Shown here: one piece after another, positions 8,968-17,881 of the stretch
Layout: each line of letters begins with the position of its first letter
How positions within the stretch are numbered: the stretch's first letter is position 1
Source: Edaphobacter lichenicola
Lineage (GTDB): Bacteria; Acidobacteriota; Terriglobia; Terriglobales; Acidobacteriaceae
Direction of reading: 5' to 3'
DNA: 64,000 nucleotides
Assembly (NCBI RefSeq): GCF_025264645.1
Contig: NZ_CP073696.1
Location: 2,480,001-2,544,000, forward strand
Notes under the pieces: generated by a model
What the model was told of the DNA's origin: nothing
The model's database searches: none
What the model saw: the letters and a program-made list of their open reading frames with translations, nothing else
Program-made: the position numbers and the translations under genes

Positions 8968-10276
8968 GATCACTCCCTCCGCTCTTCGAGTTCTGACTCT
9001 GGCGTCCATAGTGTCGGTACTGCCTGTCTCTCTTTTTGCGCAATCAGGCAAGGTCATCACCGGTCAGGCTGCCTTTACCGACTACACCCAAGAGCATCCT
9101 GGCGTGATTCGCAAGATCACCCTGGCCGATCTCCCTGAACCAAAGGAGGGCGAGTCGGTCGACAACGGACCCAGCGTGGTTCCGCGGCCAGAGGGAGCAT
9201 GGCCAATCGCGCCCGCGGGCTTCAAAGTCGAGATATACGCGCAGGGCTTCAAAGAACCACGTCTGATGCGGACCGCACCCAATGGCGACATCTTCCTCGC
9301 CGACTCGCACGGCGACAAGATCATCGTCTTACGCGGCGTAGGCCCTGACGGCAAAGCCCAGACCATCTCTACTTTTGCAGACGGTCTAAATCTTCCATTT
9401 GGCATCGCCTTCTATCCCAGCGGACCAGACCCAAAGTGGATCTACGTCGGCAACACCGACTCCGTCGTTCGTTTCCCCTACAAATCGGGTGATCTCGTCG
9501 CCACCGGCAAACCGGAAAAGATCGTGCCCGAACTGCCCGGCTTCGCCCAGCTCCGCGGCGGTGGTCACTGGACCCGTGACATCGTCTTCACACCCGATGC
9601 GAAGATGCTGGTCTCAGTCGGCTCTGCCTCGAACGCTGATGATCCCGACACCCACCCGAACGAATTTCATCGCGCCGATGTGCTCGAATTCAACCCCGAA
9701 GGCAAGTTCCTGAAGGTTTATGCAAGCGGCCTGCGTAACTGCGTTGGCGAGGCCATCAACCCAACCACCGGCCAACTGTGGTGCTCCACCAACGAACGTG
9801 ACCGCCTGGGCGACAATCTGGTTCCGGACTACATCACGAGCGTCAAGGAAGACGGCTTCTATGGTTGGCCCTGGTACTACATGGGCGGACATCAGGATCC
9901 GCGTCTGATGGGCACCCATCCGGAGCTCAAGTCGAAGGTCATTACGCCGGATGTGATCCTGCAACCGCACTTCGCCTCGCTTGAACTGGCGTTCTACACA
10001 GGCAAGCAGTTCCCTTCGTCCTACGACGGTGACGGCTTTGCGGCCGAGCATGGCTCCTGGAATCGCGCTCACCGCTCCGGCTACGAGGTTATCCGTGTCC
10101 CAATGCACGATGGGCATGCGACCGGGGAGTACGAGGACTTCCTCACGGGCTTCGTGACCTCGGACGGTAAGGTGTGGGGTCGGCCAGTCGGTGTGACTGT
10201 AGCCAAAGACGGCTCTCTCTTCGTGACCGACGATGGATCAAAGACCGTCTGGCACGTCAGCTATACCGGAAAGTAA
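8960..10276 (+). CDS. PQQ-type sugar dehydrogenase, L-sorbosone dehydrogenase-like, secreted
   Basis: The 438-residue protein has a cleavable signal peptide ending near LPVSLFAQSG. The rest is a beta-propeller of the sorbosone/glucose dehydrogenase type: APAGFKVEIYAQGF, GLNLPFGIAFYPSG, YASGLRNCVGEAINP, EHGSWNRAHRSGYEVIRV and VWGRPVGVTVAKDGSLFVTDD. Family members oxidise aldoses or related alcohols in the periplasm, usually with pyrroloquinoline quinone. No PQQ biosynthesis genes are in the window, and no cytochrome domain is fused to it, so the electron acceptor is unknown. A good terminator follows. Confidence 0.87.
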   Translation: MHRITPSALRVLTLASIVSVLPVSLFAQSGKVITGQAAFTDYTQEHPGVIRKITLADLPEPKEGESVDNGPSVVPRPEGAWPIAPAGFKVEIYAQGFKEPRLMRTAPNGDIFLADSHGDKIIVLRGVGPDGKAQTISTFADGLNLPFGIAFYPSGPDPKWIYVGNTDSVVRFPYKSGDLVATGKPEKIVPELPGFAQLRGGGHWTRDIVFTPDAKMLVSVGSASNADDPDTHPNEFHRADVLEFNPEGKFLKVYASGLRNCVGEAINPTTGQLWCSTNERDRLGDNLVPDYITSVKEDGFYGWPWYYMGGHQDPRLMGTHPELKSKVITPDVILQPHFASLELAFYTGKQFPSSYDGDGFAAEHGSWNRAHRSGYEVIRVPMHDGHATGEYEDFLTGFVTSDGKVWGRPVGVTVAKDGSLFVTDDGSKTVWHVSYTGK

Positions 10277-10297
10277 CTGCATCGGCGAATTAGCTAA

Positions 10298-10339
10298 CGA
10301 GAGGAGCGGCCGATAATCCGGGCCGCTCTTCTCTTTTTC
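10298..10339 (+). terminator. Terminator after the dehydrogenase operon
   Basis: An inverted repeat (GAGAGGAGCGGCC with GGCCGCTCTTCTC) is followed by a TTTTT run about 60 bases after the stop. This is a typical intrinsic terminator for the plus-strand operon. Confidence 0.85.
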
Positions 10340-10360
10340 AAAACTATCTGAGCTGTTGTG

Positions 10361-11800
10361 TCAGATAGCTGAGGCATATGCCAGCGGAGAGCCGGCAAGG
10401 TGCGCTGCGGGCACAGGAACAAGATTGCGGTTCCCGGATACGGTGTAGATCAACGCGTCAAGACAATCTCCGTCGAGTTGGTATGGCGCAAGGTTCGCCA
10501 TGATCCCGAGGGTCTCGTCGATCCGAAGGCCGGGGCGGTATGGGCGATCTTCCGATAATGCTCCATACACATCGGCAACGGCAATAATGCGCGACTCGAT
10601 CGAGAGGTCCCGCGCTCGGAGACGATCCGGGTAGCCCGAGCCGTCCAGCTTCTCATGATGCTCCCCGGCGATCACGGCCATCTCGCGGAAGGGGGCGACA
10701 CGCTCCAGAATGAGCCGAGTGATGCGGGGATGCCGATAGACCGACTTCCACTCCTCGGCAGTCAGCTCGCTCCTCTTGTCGAGAATCGCGTTAGAGACTC
10801 CAAGCTTACCGATGTCATGCAGAAGAGCCGCACGGCGAACCGTCTGCACGCGCTCCGCCGACAGACCCATCTCCTGCGCGATAGCGAACGCCGCGTCTGC
10901 GACCCCCTGGGAGTGGCGATAGGTGAAGTGAGACTTGGCATCGACGACGTCGGCGAAGGCTTCGCAGATTTGATCGATCTGGCCTGGCTGTAGATGGTGT
11001 CGGCTGCCCGAATCGAGGTCCAGCACAGCCCGGCGCGTATCCTCCTCGGTGTCCTTGCCGGAACAGTTGGTCCATAGCACGCCGCGATGATGCAACGAGA
11101 GAACGATGCGTACAAGCTGAGGGTCGAACCAGGTACCGCTGCGCTCGATAAGTGTGTCAATAGCGCTCAGCGCGCCGCGCGCGGAGGAGAAGACATCCAG
11201 ATGCTGTGCGACGGCACAGATGCGAGCAGCCAGCGGAATCTGCTCTCCCATCAAACTGTCTGGATAGCCGCTACCGTCCCAATGCTCGTCCAGGCTACGG
11301 ACAGCATCTGCAGCGACGGGCCCCATGCCGAGTTTGCTGAGGATGCCGGCGCCTCTGTCGCAGCGCAGGCTGATCATCTCCCTGTTATTGCTCTGACGCG
11401 TAGCCCCCATGCGAAGAATTCTGGCAAATTTGACGGCAGGGCTGGAGTTCGGAAGAACATTCTTCCAGAGCATCTTGAACTTGTGGGGCTTGGTCCAGTC
11501 TTCGAACCTCGCGACGGCCTTCATGGCCCTGTCATCTCCGCCGACGATCTGGCACATGCGACTGGCATTGCTGCTGCAGCCGATGTCTTTGAGCAGAAGC
11601 GCAAAGTAGAGGCCGCTGGTCTGTTCCGCAGGAAGCTTTGCCTCCTCGGCGATCCGCATACCTAACAGGCAGCTTCGCAGAGCGTGGCCGTGAACAACGC
11701 CTTCGGTCAGGTCTAACGCATAAGAGAGCGCCGAGATGATCTCTGAAAGCGAAATGGAGTCGTCGGATTGTTGTGCGTTTCGAAATGAGGCAGAAGTCAT
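10361..11800 (-). CDS. Tandem HD-GYP protein, N-terminal copy degenerate
   Basis: The 479-residue protein holds two HD-GYP-like domains and no membrane helix or receiver domain. The C-terminal copy (from about residue 270) is complete: LLHDIGKLGVSNAIL, a downstream RHP, then EHHEKLDGSGYPDRL and AVADVYGALSEDRPYRPG. These are the metal and GYP residues of cyclic-di-GMP phosphodiesterases. The N-terminal copy keeps HWDGSGYPDSLMGEQIPLAARI, but its HD motif reads LLKDIGC, so the metal His is lost. The protein is probably a cytosolic c-di-GMP (or related dinucleotide) hydrolase with a regulatory front half. It stands alone, convergent with the dehydrogenase operon. Confidence 0.88.
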   Translation of the reverse strand: MTSASFRNAQQSDDSISLSEIISALSYALDLTEGVVHGHALRSCLLGMRIAEEAKLPAEQTSGLYFALLLKDIGCSSNASRMCQIVGGDDRAMKAVARFEDWTKPHKFKMLWKNVLPNSSPAVKFARILRMGATRQSNNREMISLRCDRGAGILSKLGMGPVAADAVRSLDEHWDGSGYPDSLMGEQIPLAARICAVAQHLDVFSSARGALSAIDTLIERSGTWFDPQLVRIVLSLHHRGVLWTNCSGKDTEEDTRRAVLDLDSGSRHHLQPGQIDQICEAFADVVDAKSHFTYRHSQGVADAAFAIAQEMGLSAERVQTVRRAALLHDIGKLGVSNAILDKRSELTAEEWKSVYRHPRITRLILERVAPFREMAVIAGEHHEKLDGSGYPDRLRARDLSIESRIIAVADVYGALSEDRPYRPGLRIDETLGIMANLAPYQLDGDCLDALIYTVSGNRNLVPVPAAHLAGSPLAYASAI

Positions 11801-12007
11801 GCGAATGCTCGTCCCCGTGGGCAGACTGAACTATCTATTCAGCCTGAACAACAACTTGCAGCGACTGCAATGTTCCACGGTGACTATATCGACGGCATTG
11901 GTAGATGAATATGACTCGAAAGGTGCATCGTAGTCACGAAAGATCCAACTCGTGGCCCAAGATGGGAATCTGAATTGCATTCCCTCGCCATATCGGTCGC
12001 TGGTGGC

Positions 12008-12050
12008 AAAAAAAAAACAGCAGGACTGACCTGCCGTCAGTCCTGCTGTT
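12008..12050 (-). terminator. Terminator after the M23 peptidase gene
   Basis: A 15-bp perfect stem (12016-12030 with 12036-12050) and a 5-base loop are followed on the minus strand by nine or more T residues. It ends the M23 gene whose stop lies 18 bases upstream. Confidence 0.95.
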
Positions 12051-12067
12051 CTCGATTTCTAAGAGAT

Positions 12068-13090
12068 TTACTGTCCCTTGGCGACCACTTCGGTTCCAAG
12101 ATCCGCCATCGTTGTCCGCAGGTACTTGTGCGGATTAACCGGAGTGTTGCGGATACGGACCTCATAGTGCAGATGCGAGCCCGTGGTGCGGCCGCTGTGG
12201 CCAACGTAGCCGATCACCTGGCCCCGAACCACCGTCTGCCCCGCGATACAAGCGAAACCGGACATATGGCCATACACCGTCTCAACACCGTTGCCATGGT
12301 CGATGACGACCTCGCGTCCATACCCGTTGGACATCTCGGCCAATTTGACGGTGCCATCCCCTGTGGCACGGATTGGAACACCGTTCGGCGCAGAGATGTC
12401 GATCCCAGTGTGGAATTCGCCCTCACCGTTGCCAAGAATCGGGTCTTCGCGCTGGCCAAAGCTACTTGTGATAGGTCCCATAATGGGCCAGAGCGTAGGA
12501 ACGAACGAGGCATCCATGTCAGTCACACCCGATCCGAAGAGATCGGACGAACTGGGGCGCGAAGTACCGAGGCTTGCAATAGAACGGCTCAGCGCACCAC
12601 TCATCGCCGTGTTGCGCAGCGCATAGAACGTGTCGACGGACTTGTAATAGCCATCATCGGAGGAGTCCGTCGCTCCAGCCAGTGGCGTGGATGCAATGGA
12701 GTCAGCAACACCCGCCGATTTCGGCCGGCGCTTGTCGGTGAGTTTGCCCATGGGCACGGCCAGCTTGCTCGCGGTCAGACCGTACAGAGCGGACACTTCG
12801 CTGGCGAGTGATCCCAAGGACGCAGCTTCAACATCCTTTTCGTGTACTGCCGTCTCGAGGTGCGCGTAGTCCTTCTGAAGCGAGTTGTGATCCTGCCGCA
12901 ACTGGTTGAAACGGGCTGTTTTGATCAACATCCGCGAATAGGATCCGGCGAGGCCGGTAATGGTAAACATGCCGATCACAGCAGCGGCGACGAACAGATA
13001 CGCATAGTGTAGAGGTACTGGAACCTTGCTGAGGTTGCCCTCTTCGTCCCGGCTGACGAGCATGATGTAATGGCGTTTTTTAAGCTTCAC
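12068..13090 (-). CDS. M23 family murein endopeptidase, membrane-anchored
   Basis: The 340-residue protein starts at a GTG (MKLKKRHYIM) with AAGG upstream. It has a cytosolic tip, a membrane helix near residues 28-50 (YLFVAAAVIGMFTITGLAG) and a coiled-coil-like region (about residues 55-95). The C-terminal M23 domain carries FHTGIDISAPNGVP, VVIDHGNGVETVYGHMS and GSHLHYEVRI. Those supply the Hx(3)D and HxH zinc residues of LytM/lysostaphin peptidases. All zinc ligands are present, so an active peptidoglycan endopeptidase is likely. It is monocistronic, with a strong terminator. Confidence 0.93.
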   Translation of the reverse strand: MKLKKRHYIMLVSRDEEGNLSKVPVPLHYAYLFVAAAVIGMFTITGLAGSYSRMLIKTARFNQLRQDHNSLQKDYAHLETAVHEKDVEAASLGSLASEVSALYGLTASKLAVPMGKLTDKRRPKSAGVADSIASTPLAGATDSSDDGYYKSVDTFYALRNTAMSGALSRSIASLGTSRPSSSDLFGSGVTDMDASFVPTLWPIMGPITSSFGQREDPILGNGEGEFHTGIDISAPNGVPIRATGDGTVKLAEMSNGYGREVVIDHGNGVETVYGHMSGFACIAGQTVVRGQVIGYVGHSGRTTGSHLHYEVRIRNTPVNPHKYLRTTMADLGTEVVAKGQ

Positions 13091-13320
13091 TCAGAAACCT
13101 TGGCCCAGATTTGTCCGCGAAGCGAACCGCGGCTCTGAGAGGGTTGCAGGGAGGAATTATCCAAGGCAAATCGCGTTCGCCAATCGTCATTCCGTATCGC
13201 AATACTCTCTTGAGCTTCCTCTATGAGGGTACCAAAGCGGTTATCTCCATGCAACCACACTAAGGTCGCGTCACTACCACCAAAGTGTCACATTCTGCCA
13301 CCGTTTATGCTGCTTTTAGG

Positions 13321-14382
13321 ATGAAAAAGACACCCCGATCCATGAGTGAGCTAGGCCTGATCGAGCAGATTCGCCGCAACTTCACTCACGAGAGTACGGC
13401 CGTGACGCTTGGCATCGGTGATGATTGTGCGATTCTGCGTCCTCCGTCCGGATGCGAAGTAGTTGTCACTACAGACTTTACGCTTGAAGGACGGCATTTC
13501 CGGCGCGACCGGCATCCCCCTGAGTCGGTTGGCCATCGCTGCCTCGCCCGCGGTCTGAGTGACCTCGCAGCGATGGGCGCAACTCCCATGGCCGCATTCT
13601 TGTCTCTGGCTTTGCCTTCGACAATGCTCGCCGAAGCCTCCGGTCGAGCCTGGACCGCAAGGTTCTTCGACGGGTTGCGTGCTCTGAGTGAGCTTCATGG
13701 CGTGCCGCTCGCCGGTGGAGACACAGCGGAATCACCGGGCGGAAGAGCTGGCCTGGTGCTCGCGGACATTGTGCTGATCGGATCTGCGCCTAAGGGACAG
13801 GCATTGAGACGGTCTGGAGCGTCCGTTGGCGATGCGTTGTACGTGACGGGGCAACTTGGTGGCGCGGCGGCTGAGTTGTCCACGATGATGCGAAGGCGAA
13901 CCGGACGTATCGCCAGTGCGAAGACAACAGAGGATCACCCTCAGCTCTTCCCAGAACCACGGTTGGACGTCGGTGAGGCCCTGCTGCGACGCGGAATGGC
14001 GACGGCATGCATCGACGTGAGCGATGGCCTGTCAACCGACCTGGCGCACCTCTGTCAAGCCTCTGCCCTGTGCGCCGAGATCGAGCAGGCAGCACTGCCA
14101 ATCCACCCACTCGCCCGAAAGCTCGGTGCGGACTCTGCCCTTGATGCCGCATTGAACGGTGGGGAAGACTACGAGCTGCTCTTTGCTGCACCAGCTTCGT
14201 TGAGGATGCCCTCTTCGCTCGCTGGCGTCCCGATCACGAGGATCGGTGCTCTCATGAATCGCCGCTCCGGACGTCCAACGATGTCGCTTCTCACCAACGA
14301 TGGCAGCCGTAACGAACTCAAGCCAGGCGGGTGGGAGCACTTCTCTCAATCGGCAACGAGGGCTAAGAAGAGATCGCGCTGA
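13321..14382 (+). CDS. thiL: Thiamine-monophosphate kinase
   Basis: This ThiL phosphorylates thiamine monophosphate to the active diphosphate. Motifs visible are LGLIEQIRR at the start, LGIGDDCAILRPP (metal/ATP-binding), CLARGLSDLAAMGATPMA, LAGGDTAES, ACIDVSDGLSTDLAHL and LNGGEDYELLFAA. The length of about 353 residues is slightly above the usual 310-340. The start is uncertain: ATG 13321 has AGG close by, GTG 13285 is longer, and ATG 13342 sits right before the conserved region. No other thiamine gene or TPP riboswitch is visible nearby. Confidence 0.92.
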   Translation: MKKTPRSMSELGLIEQIRRNFTHESTAVTLGIGDDCAILRPPSGCEVVVTTDFTLEGRHFRRDRHPPESVGHRCLARGLSDLAAMGATPMAAFLSLALPSTMLAEASGRAWTARFFDGLRALSELHGVPLAGGDTAESPGGRAGLVLADIVLIGSAPKGQALRRSGASVGDALYVTGQLGGAAAELSTMMRRRTGRIASAKTTEDHPQLFPEPRLDVGEALLRRGMATACIDVSDGLSTDLAHLCQASALCAEIEQAALPIHPLARKLGADSALDAALNGGEDYELLFAAPASLRMPSSLAGVPITRIGALMNRRSGRPTMSLLTNDGSRNELKPGGWEHFSQSATRAKKRSR

Positions 14383-14426
14383 GCCTGCTACCATCAATCG
14401 GCCCTGTGTAACCCCCCTGGAAATTT

Positions 14427-15563
14427 ATGCGCGACGCTACCAAGATCATCCGTTCCACTCTGACGCGAACCGCCGCGGGTGAGCCGCTGCACTCCGGACC
14501 TGTCTTCGCAGCGCCGTACCACACGCCGGGAGACTCTTCCGACACGCCCTACACCTACGCGCGCGCTCACAACCCAACGTGGACGTCGCTTGAAAAAGCC
14601 ATCGGGCAGATGGAGTCGGGGCAATTAGCATCGGGAGAGTCTTACATCGCGAGTGCACTGGTCTTTGCCTCTGGCATGGCGGCGTGCACTGCGGTCTTCG
14701 GCGCCATTCTGCGACCGGGTGATGTCGTCGTGTTGCCCTCGAACGCTTACTACACAGCGCGCATCCTGCTGCAGGAGTACTTCGCAAAGATGGGTGTTGT
14801 GCTGCGCATGGCTCCCACGGCAGGAAACGCGCAGGCAGAGTTATTGGAAGGTATTCGGCTCTTGTGGATCGAGTCACCGAGCAACCCAGGCATGGAGATC
14901 TGCGACATCACCATGTTATGCGATAAGGCGCATCGTGCAGGCGCTCTTGTCGCCGTCGACAACACCACGCCGACACCATTGGGACAGTTGCCGCTGTCGC
15001 TTGGCGCGGACTTCTCCGTTGCATCCGATTCAAAGGCGATGACCGGACACAGTGATCTGCTGCTTGGCCACGTTGCGGTGCGCGATCCGGAGCTGCTGTC
15101 CAAGATCGATCACTGGCGCACGCTGACTGGAGCTGCATTGGGGCCGATGGAGGCGTGGTTGGCGCTGCGCTCGATTGCGACGTTGCCTTTGCGGCTCGAG
15201 CGTTCCTGCGAGAATGCACAGCGCATCGCCGAGTTCCTCACGACACGAAGCGAAGTCGAAAGCGTGCTATATCCGGGCCTTCCGACACATCCGGGGCACG
15301 ACATCGCCGCAAAACAGATGCGCTATTTCGGCCCCGTGTTGAGCTTTGTTCTGCGAGACAAGGCGGCGGCCGAGGTCTTCCTCACCACGTCGTCGCTGCT
15401 GACCGATGCAACCAGCTTCGGCGGTGTGACCACAACAGCAGAACGTCGCGCAAAATGGGGTGGAGACGCGGTTGCCGACGGATTCATCCGCATGAGTGCA
15501 GGTTGCGAGGCGATCGAGGACTTGATCGAAGACATAGCACAAGCACTGGATGCGATTCGATAA
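14427..15563 (+). CDS. Cys/Met-metabolism PLP enzyme (cystathionine synthase/lyase family)
   Basis: The 378-residue protein belongs to the trans-sulfuration fold-type-I PLP family. The PLP lysine lies in SDSKAMTGHSDLLLGHV near residue 200. The active-site loop YTYARAHNPTWTSLEKAIG and ASGMAACTAVFGAIL (phosphate binding) are present, as is the C-terminal RMSAGCEAIEDLIEDI. Family members act as cystathionine gamma-synthase, beta-lyase or gamma-lyase; sequence reading alone does not separate these. No methionine genes flank it. hom lies 7 kb away on the other strand. Its stop overlaps the next start (TAATG). Confidence 0.88.
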   Translation: MRDATKIIRSTLTRTAAGEPLHSGPVFAAPYHTPGDSSDTPYTYARAHNPTWTSLEKAIGQMESGQLASGESYIASALVFASGMAACTAVFGAILRPGDVVVLPSNAYYTARILLQEYFAKMGVVLRMAPTAGNAQAELLEGIRLLWIESPSNPGMEICDITMLCDKAHRAGALVAVDNTTPTPLGQLPLSLGADFSVASDSKAMTGHSDLLLGHVAVRDPELLSKIDHWRTLTGAALGPMEAWLALRSIATLPLRLERSCENAQRIAEFLTTRSEVESVLYPGLPTHPGHDIAAKQMRYFGPVLSFVLRDKAAAEVFLTTSSLLTDATSFGGVTTTAERRAKWGGDAVADGFIRMSAGCEAIEDLIEDIAQALDAIR

Positions 15564-16174
15564 TGCCGGACACGACAACAGGCGCGGATGATTTTACTCA
15601 CGACTGGAGTGCAGAGATCTTGAAGACGCCTCCGTTGATCGCGCCCGCGCGGCAGTTTATCTATCCGCAACAGATCCCCGGAGAGGAAGATGCGTTGGCG
15701 CGAGGCGCTCTTCAAGTGATGGTTCGACCCGCGAGCGGTGGGACGTTTCTAGCCACATGCGCGTTGGGGTTTACTAACCCCGCGATGCCAACCGGAGTCT
15801 TCCCTTGTCCGAATCCGCGTGAGATGTGCGCGGTTGCGGGCGGATATGCCTACGTGGTCGACACGGAACAGCCTGAGCGCTGTACACACATCCCGCTGAA
15901 GCCAGTGGTCGAGGTGCGGTCTCTCACGATAAACGGGTTGCTATTGTTTGTCGGCTTTCACTCGATGATCGCCTGGGGTCGAGACGGACTCGCGTGGGAG
16001 TCCGGCAAGTTGAGTTGGGAAGGCATTCGGATTACCGGCATCGACGGTAACCTGCTGCAAGGCATGGGATGGAATATGCTGACGGATCGCGAAGTCCCCT
16101 TCTCACTCGATCTGCTTACTGGTCAGCACCAGGGCGGGGGCTTTGTTCAGAAGCCGCAAACGCAAAAAAGCTAA
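15563..16174 (+). CDS. Protein of unknown function, coupled to the PLP enzyme
   Basis: The start ATG overlaps the stop of the preceding PLP enzyme gene (TAATG). This points to translational coupling. The 203-residue protein has no signal peptide and no membrane segment. It contains CALGFTNPAMPTGVFPCPNP and repeating YVVDTEQPERC and VGFHSMIAWGRDGLAWESG segments. This style suggests a beta-rich fold, but I do not recognise a family. Its last 59 bases overlap the 3' end of convergent rsmD. Confidence 0.75.
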   Translation: MPDTTTGADDFTHDWSAEILKTPPLIAPARQFIYPQQIPGEEDALARGALQVMVRPASGGTFLATCALGFTNPAMPTGVFPCPNPREMCAVAGGYAYVVDTEQPERCTHIPLKPVVEVRSLTINGLLLFVGFHSMIAWGRDGLAWESGKLSWEGIRITGIDGNLLQGMGWNMLTDREVPFSLDLLTGQHQGGGFVQKPQTQKS

Positions 16175-16715
16175 GGGCTGCATCGCCCTGCTTCAACAAG
16201 CGAGTGTGCTCTAACGCACCGTAACGCAAAGCCAGCTTCGACTTGCTGCCATGCTCCGCAACAACCACCGCATCTTCACTCAGAATTGTGCGGCCACGCA
16301 CGCTGCCAAAGAAATTTAGCGTGCCGGAGTATTCGTCCTCTGCCTCATAGGGCGGATCAAGGTACACGATATCAATTGGCTTCGGCAGTTTGCCAAGCCG
16401 CTGCAGCATCGCGCCGACGCCCCGGTCTTCGAGAGTGAACCCTCGGTTTATCTTCAACGTCGTCAGGTTCTGTCTCATCGAGGCCAGTGCCGGTTCAGCA
16501 TTCTCAGCAAACCAGACATGCTCAGCGCCACGGCTGATGGCCTCAATTCCGACCGCGCCCGTACCGGCGTAGAGATCGACGAAGCGGCACCCTGGAAGGC
16601 GAGGCGCAAGAATATTGAAGAGCGTCTCGCGCAGGCGGTCGCTGGTGGGCCGAGTTTGAAGGCCACGGGGAGCAACCAGCGGACGAGAGCGGTAAGTTCC
16701 GGCGATAACACGCAT
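16116..16715 (-). CDS. rsmD: 16S rRNA (guanine-966-N2)-methyltransferase RsmD
   Basis: The 199-residue protein begins MRVIAGTYRSRPLVAPRG, the family start. It contains RPTSDRLRETLFNIL, the SAM motif DLYAGTGAVGIEAISRG and the catalytic NPPY-type motif YLDPPYE. It methylates G966 of 16S rRNA in the small subunit. The upstream extension to 16766 does not fit the family. The last residues (about 15, SEQSPRPGADQ-like) run into the end of the convergent unknown gene. Confidence 0.95.
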   Translation of the reverse strand: MRVIAGTYRSRPLVAPRGLQTRPTSDRLRETLFNILAPRLPGCRFVDLYAGTGAVGIEAISRGAEHVWFAENAEPALASMRQNLTTLKINRGFTLEDRGVGAMLQRLGKLPKPIDIVYLDPPYEAEDEYSGTLNFFGSVRGRTILSEDAVVVAEHGSKSKLALRYGALEHTRLLKQGDAALSFFAFAASEQSPRPGADQ

Positions 16716-16765
16716 CTTAGCTATGGTATGCCGTCGGAGCACACCGTGTGAGATGGCAGCATACA

Positions 16766-17881
16766 ATGGTAGACATGCGTGGGTGGTCTTTTCCGATCGG
16801 CAGATTTCTCGGCGTGGATGTGCGCATCCACACCTTCTTCCTCCTTCTTCTCGGGTTGTCGATCAGCTACGCCTCTGTTTCAGGAGCGACAGGGGGCCGA
16901 GGGTTCGGTCTGTGGCTGCTGCTTCTGCTCGCCGTTGCAGTGCGAGAGGTTGCCCGTGCCATTGGTGCGGTCTGGTATGGACTGGAGCTGCGCAGCATCC
17001 TTCTGCTTCCCACCGGCGGCTTGATGAGCTATGCAACCACGGAAGCGAGCGAGAGAGCCGCGACACCCGAGATGCAGAAGCGCATGGCAGTCATTGGGCC
17101 GATTGTAAACATTGGATTTGGATTGGTGCTGGCCGCAATGGTCTTGACGGTTGCACCCGAGGTTAGCCTCTTCGAGCGGCCCTGGATGGCTCCCTCTCAC
17201 CTGCTGAGGGCAGCGGTTTGGGTGAATATCCTGCTTGGCGTCGTGAATCTGCTGCCCGCCTCGCCGCTCGACGGAGGACGAGTCTTTCGTGGAGAGTTTG
17301 CAAAGACGAAGGGTGGAATCAAAGGCTCGCGAGCCGCTGCAGGACTGGGTCAGTTCATTGCGATTGCGTTGATCGTCGCGGGACTTCTCGTGCCGAATAT
17401 GTGGCTCGTTATGATCGGCGCTTTTCTGATGATCGGCGCACACATGGAGGACCAGGGGCTTCTGCTGCAAACCGACGTTGACGCAGTACGGATGCGCGAT
17501 GTGATGTTGACGCAGTTCAGCATGCTCTCAGCCTCTGACACGCTTGAGGATGCGCTGCAGCGCTCTGTCCATACCCTGCAGGATGTCTTTCCTGTCGTGC
17601 GCGGGGCGAATCTCGTAGGCGCAGTCTCACGGCAGAGCATCGTAGAAGCGCTGCAAAGCGACGGAAACGGCTACGTGCAAGGTGTCATGACGCGTTCCTT
17701 CCAAACGGCGCAGCCCGACGACTCCCTTGTGAAGACTTTGCGACGTATCATGGCCGGCCAGGGCGCGCAGATGGTACCCGTGCTTGAAGGGGATCGCATC
17801 GTCGGCATCATCACGCCGCAGAATCTCGCACTGTCGATGGGTCTACTCAACCAGCGCCGCAAGCTGCGGCAACAGGAATAA
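16766..17881 (+). CDS. Site-2-protease-family membrane protein with CBS pair, HExxH lost
   Basis: The layout is that of the SpoIVFB/Rv2625c-type S2P branch: GRFLGVDVRIHTFF, several membrane helices, SILLLPTGGLMSY, VNLLPASPLDGGRVFR, and C-terminal paired CBS domains (from MRDVMLTQF and GVMTRSFQ). Intact relatives carry HExxH in the second helix. Here the site (about residues 60-64) reads REVAR, so both histidine zinc ligands and their context are gone although the distal Asp is kept. It probably cannot hydrolyse peptides and may act as a CBS-regulated pseudo-protease. The chosen start, ATG 16766, has GAGATGG upstream; GTG 16748 and ATG 16775 are alternatives. Its stop overlaps the rsmI start. 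Confidence 0.88.
   Translation: MVDMRGWSFPIGRFLGVDVRIHTFFLLLLGLSISYASVSGATGGRGFGLWLLLLLAVAVREVARAIGAVWYGLELRSILLLPTGGLMSYATTEASERAATPEMQKRMAVIGPIVNIGFGLVLAAMVLTVAPEVSLFERPWMAPSHLLRAAVWVNILLGVVNLLPASPLDGGRVFRGEFAKTKGGIKGSRAAAGLGQFIAIALIVAGLLVPNMWLVMIGAFLMIGAHMEDQGLLLQTDVDAVRMRDVMLTQFSMLSASDTLEDALQRSVHTLQDVFPVVRGANLVGAVSRQSIVEALQSDGNGYVQGVMTRSFQTAQPDDSLVKTLRRIMAGQGAQMVPVLEGDRIVGIITPQNLALSMGLLNQRRKLRQQE

Noticed and set aside
13091..13320. Possible TPP riboswitch before thiL
   Set aside because: I find no TPP core elements (such as CUGAGA) in the leader, and ThiL genes are often not riboswitch-controlled.
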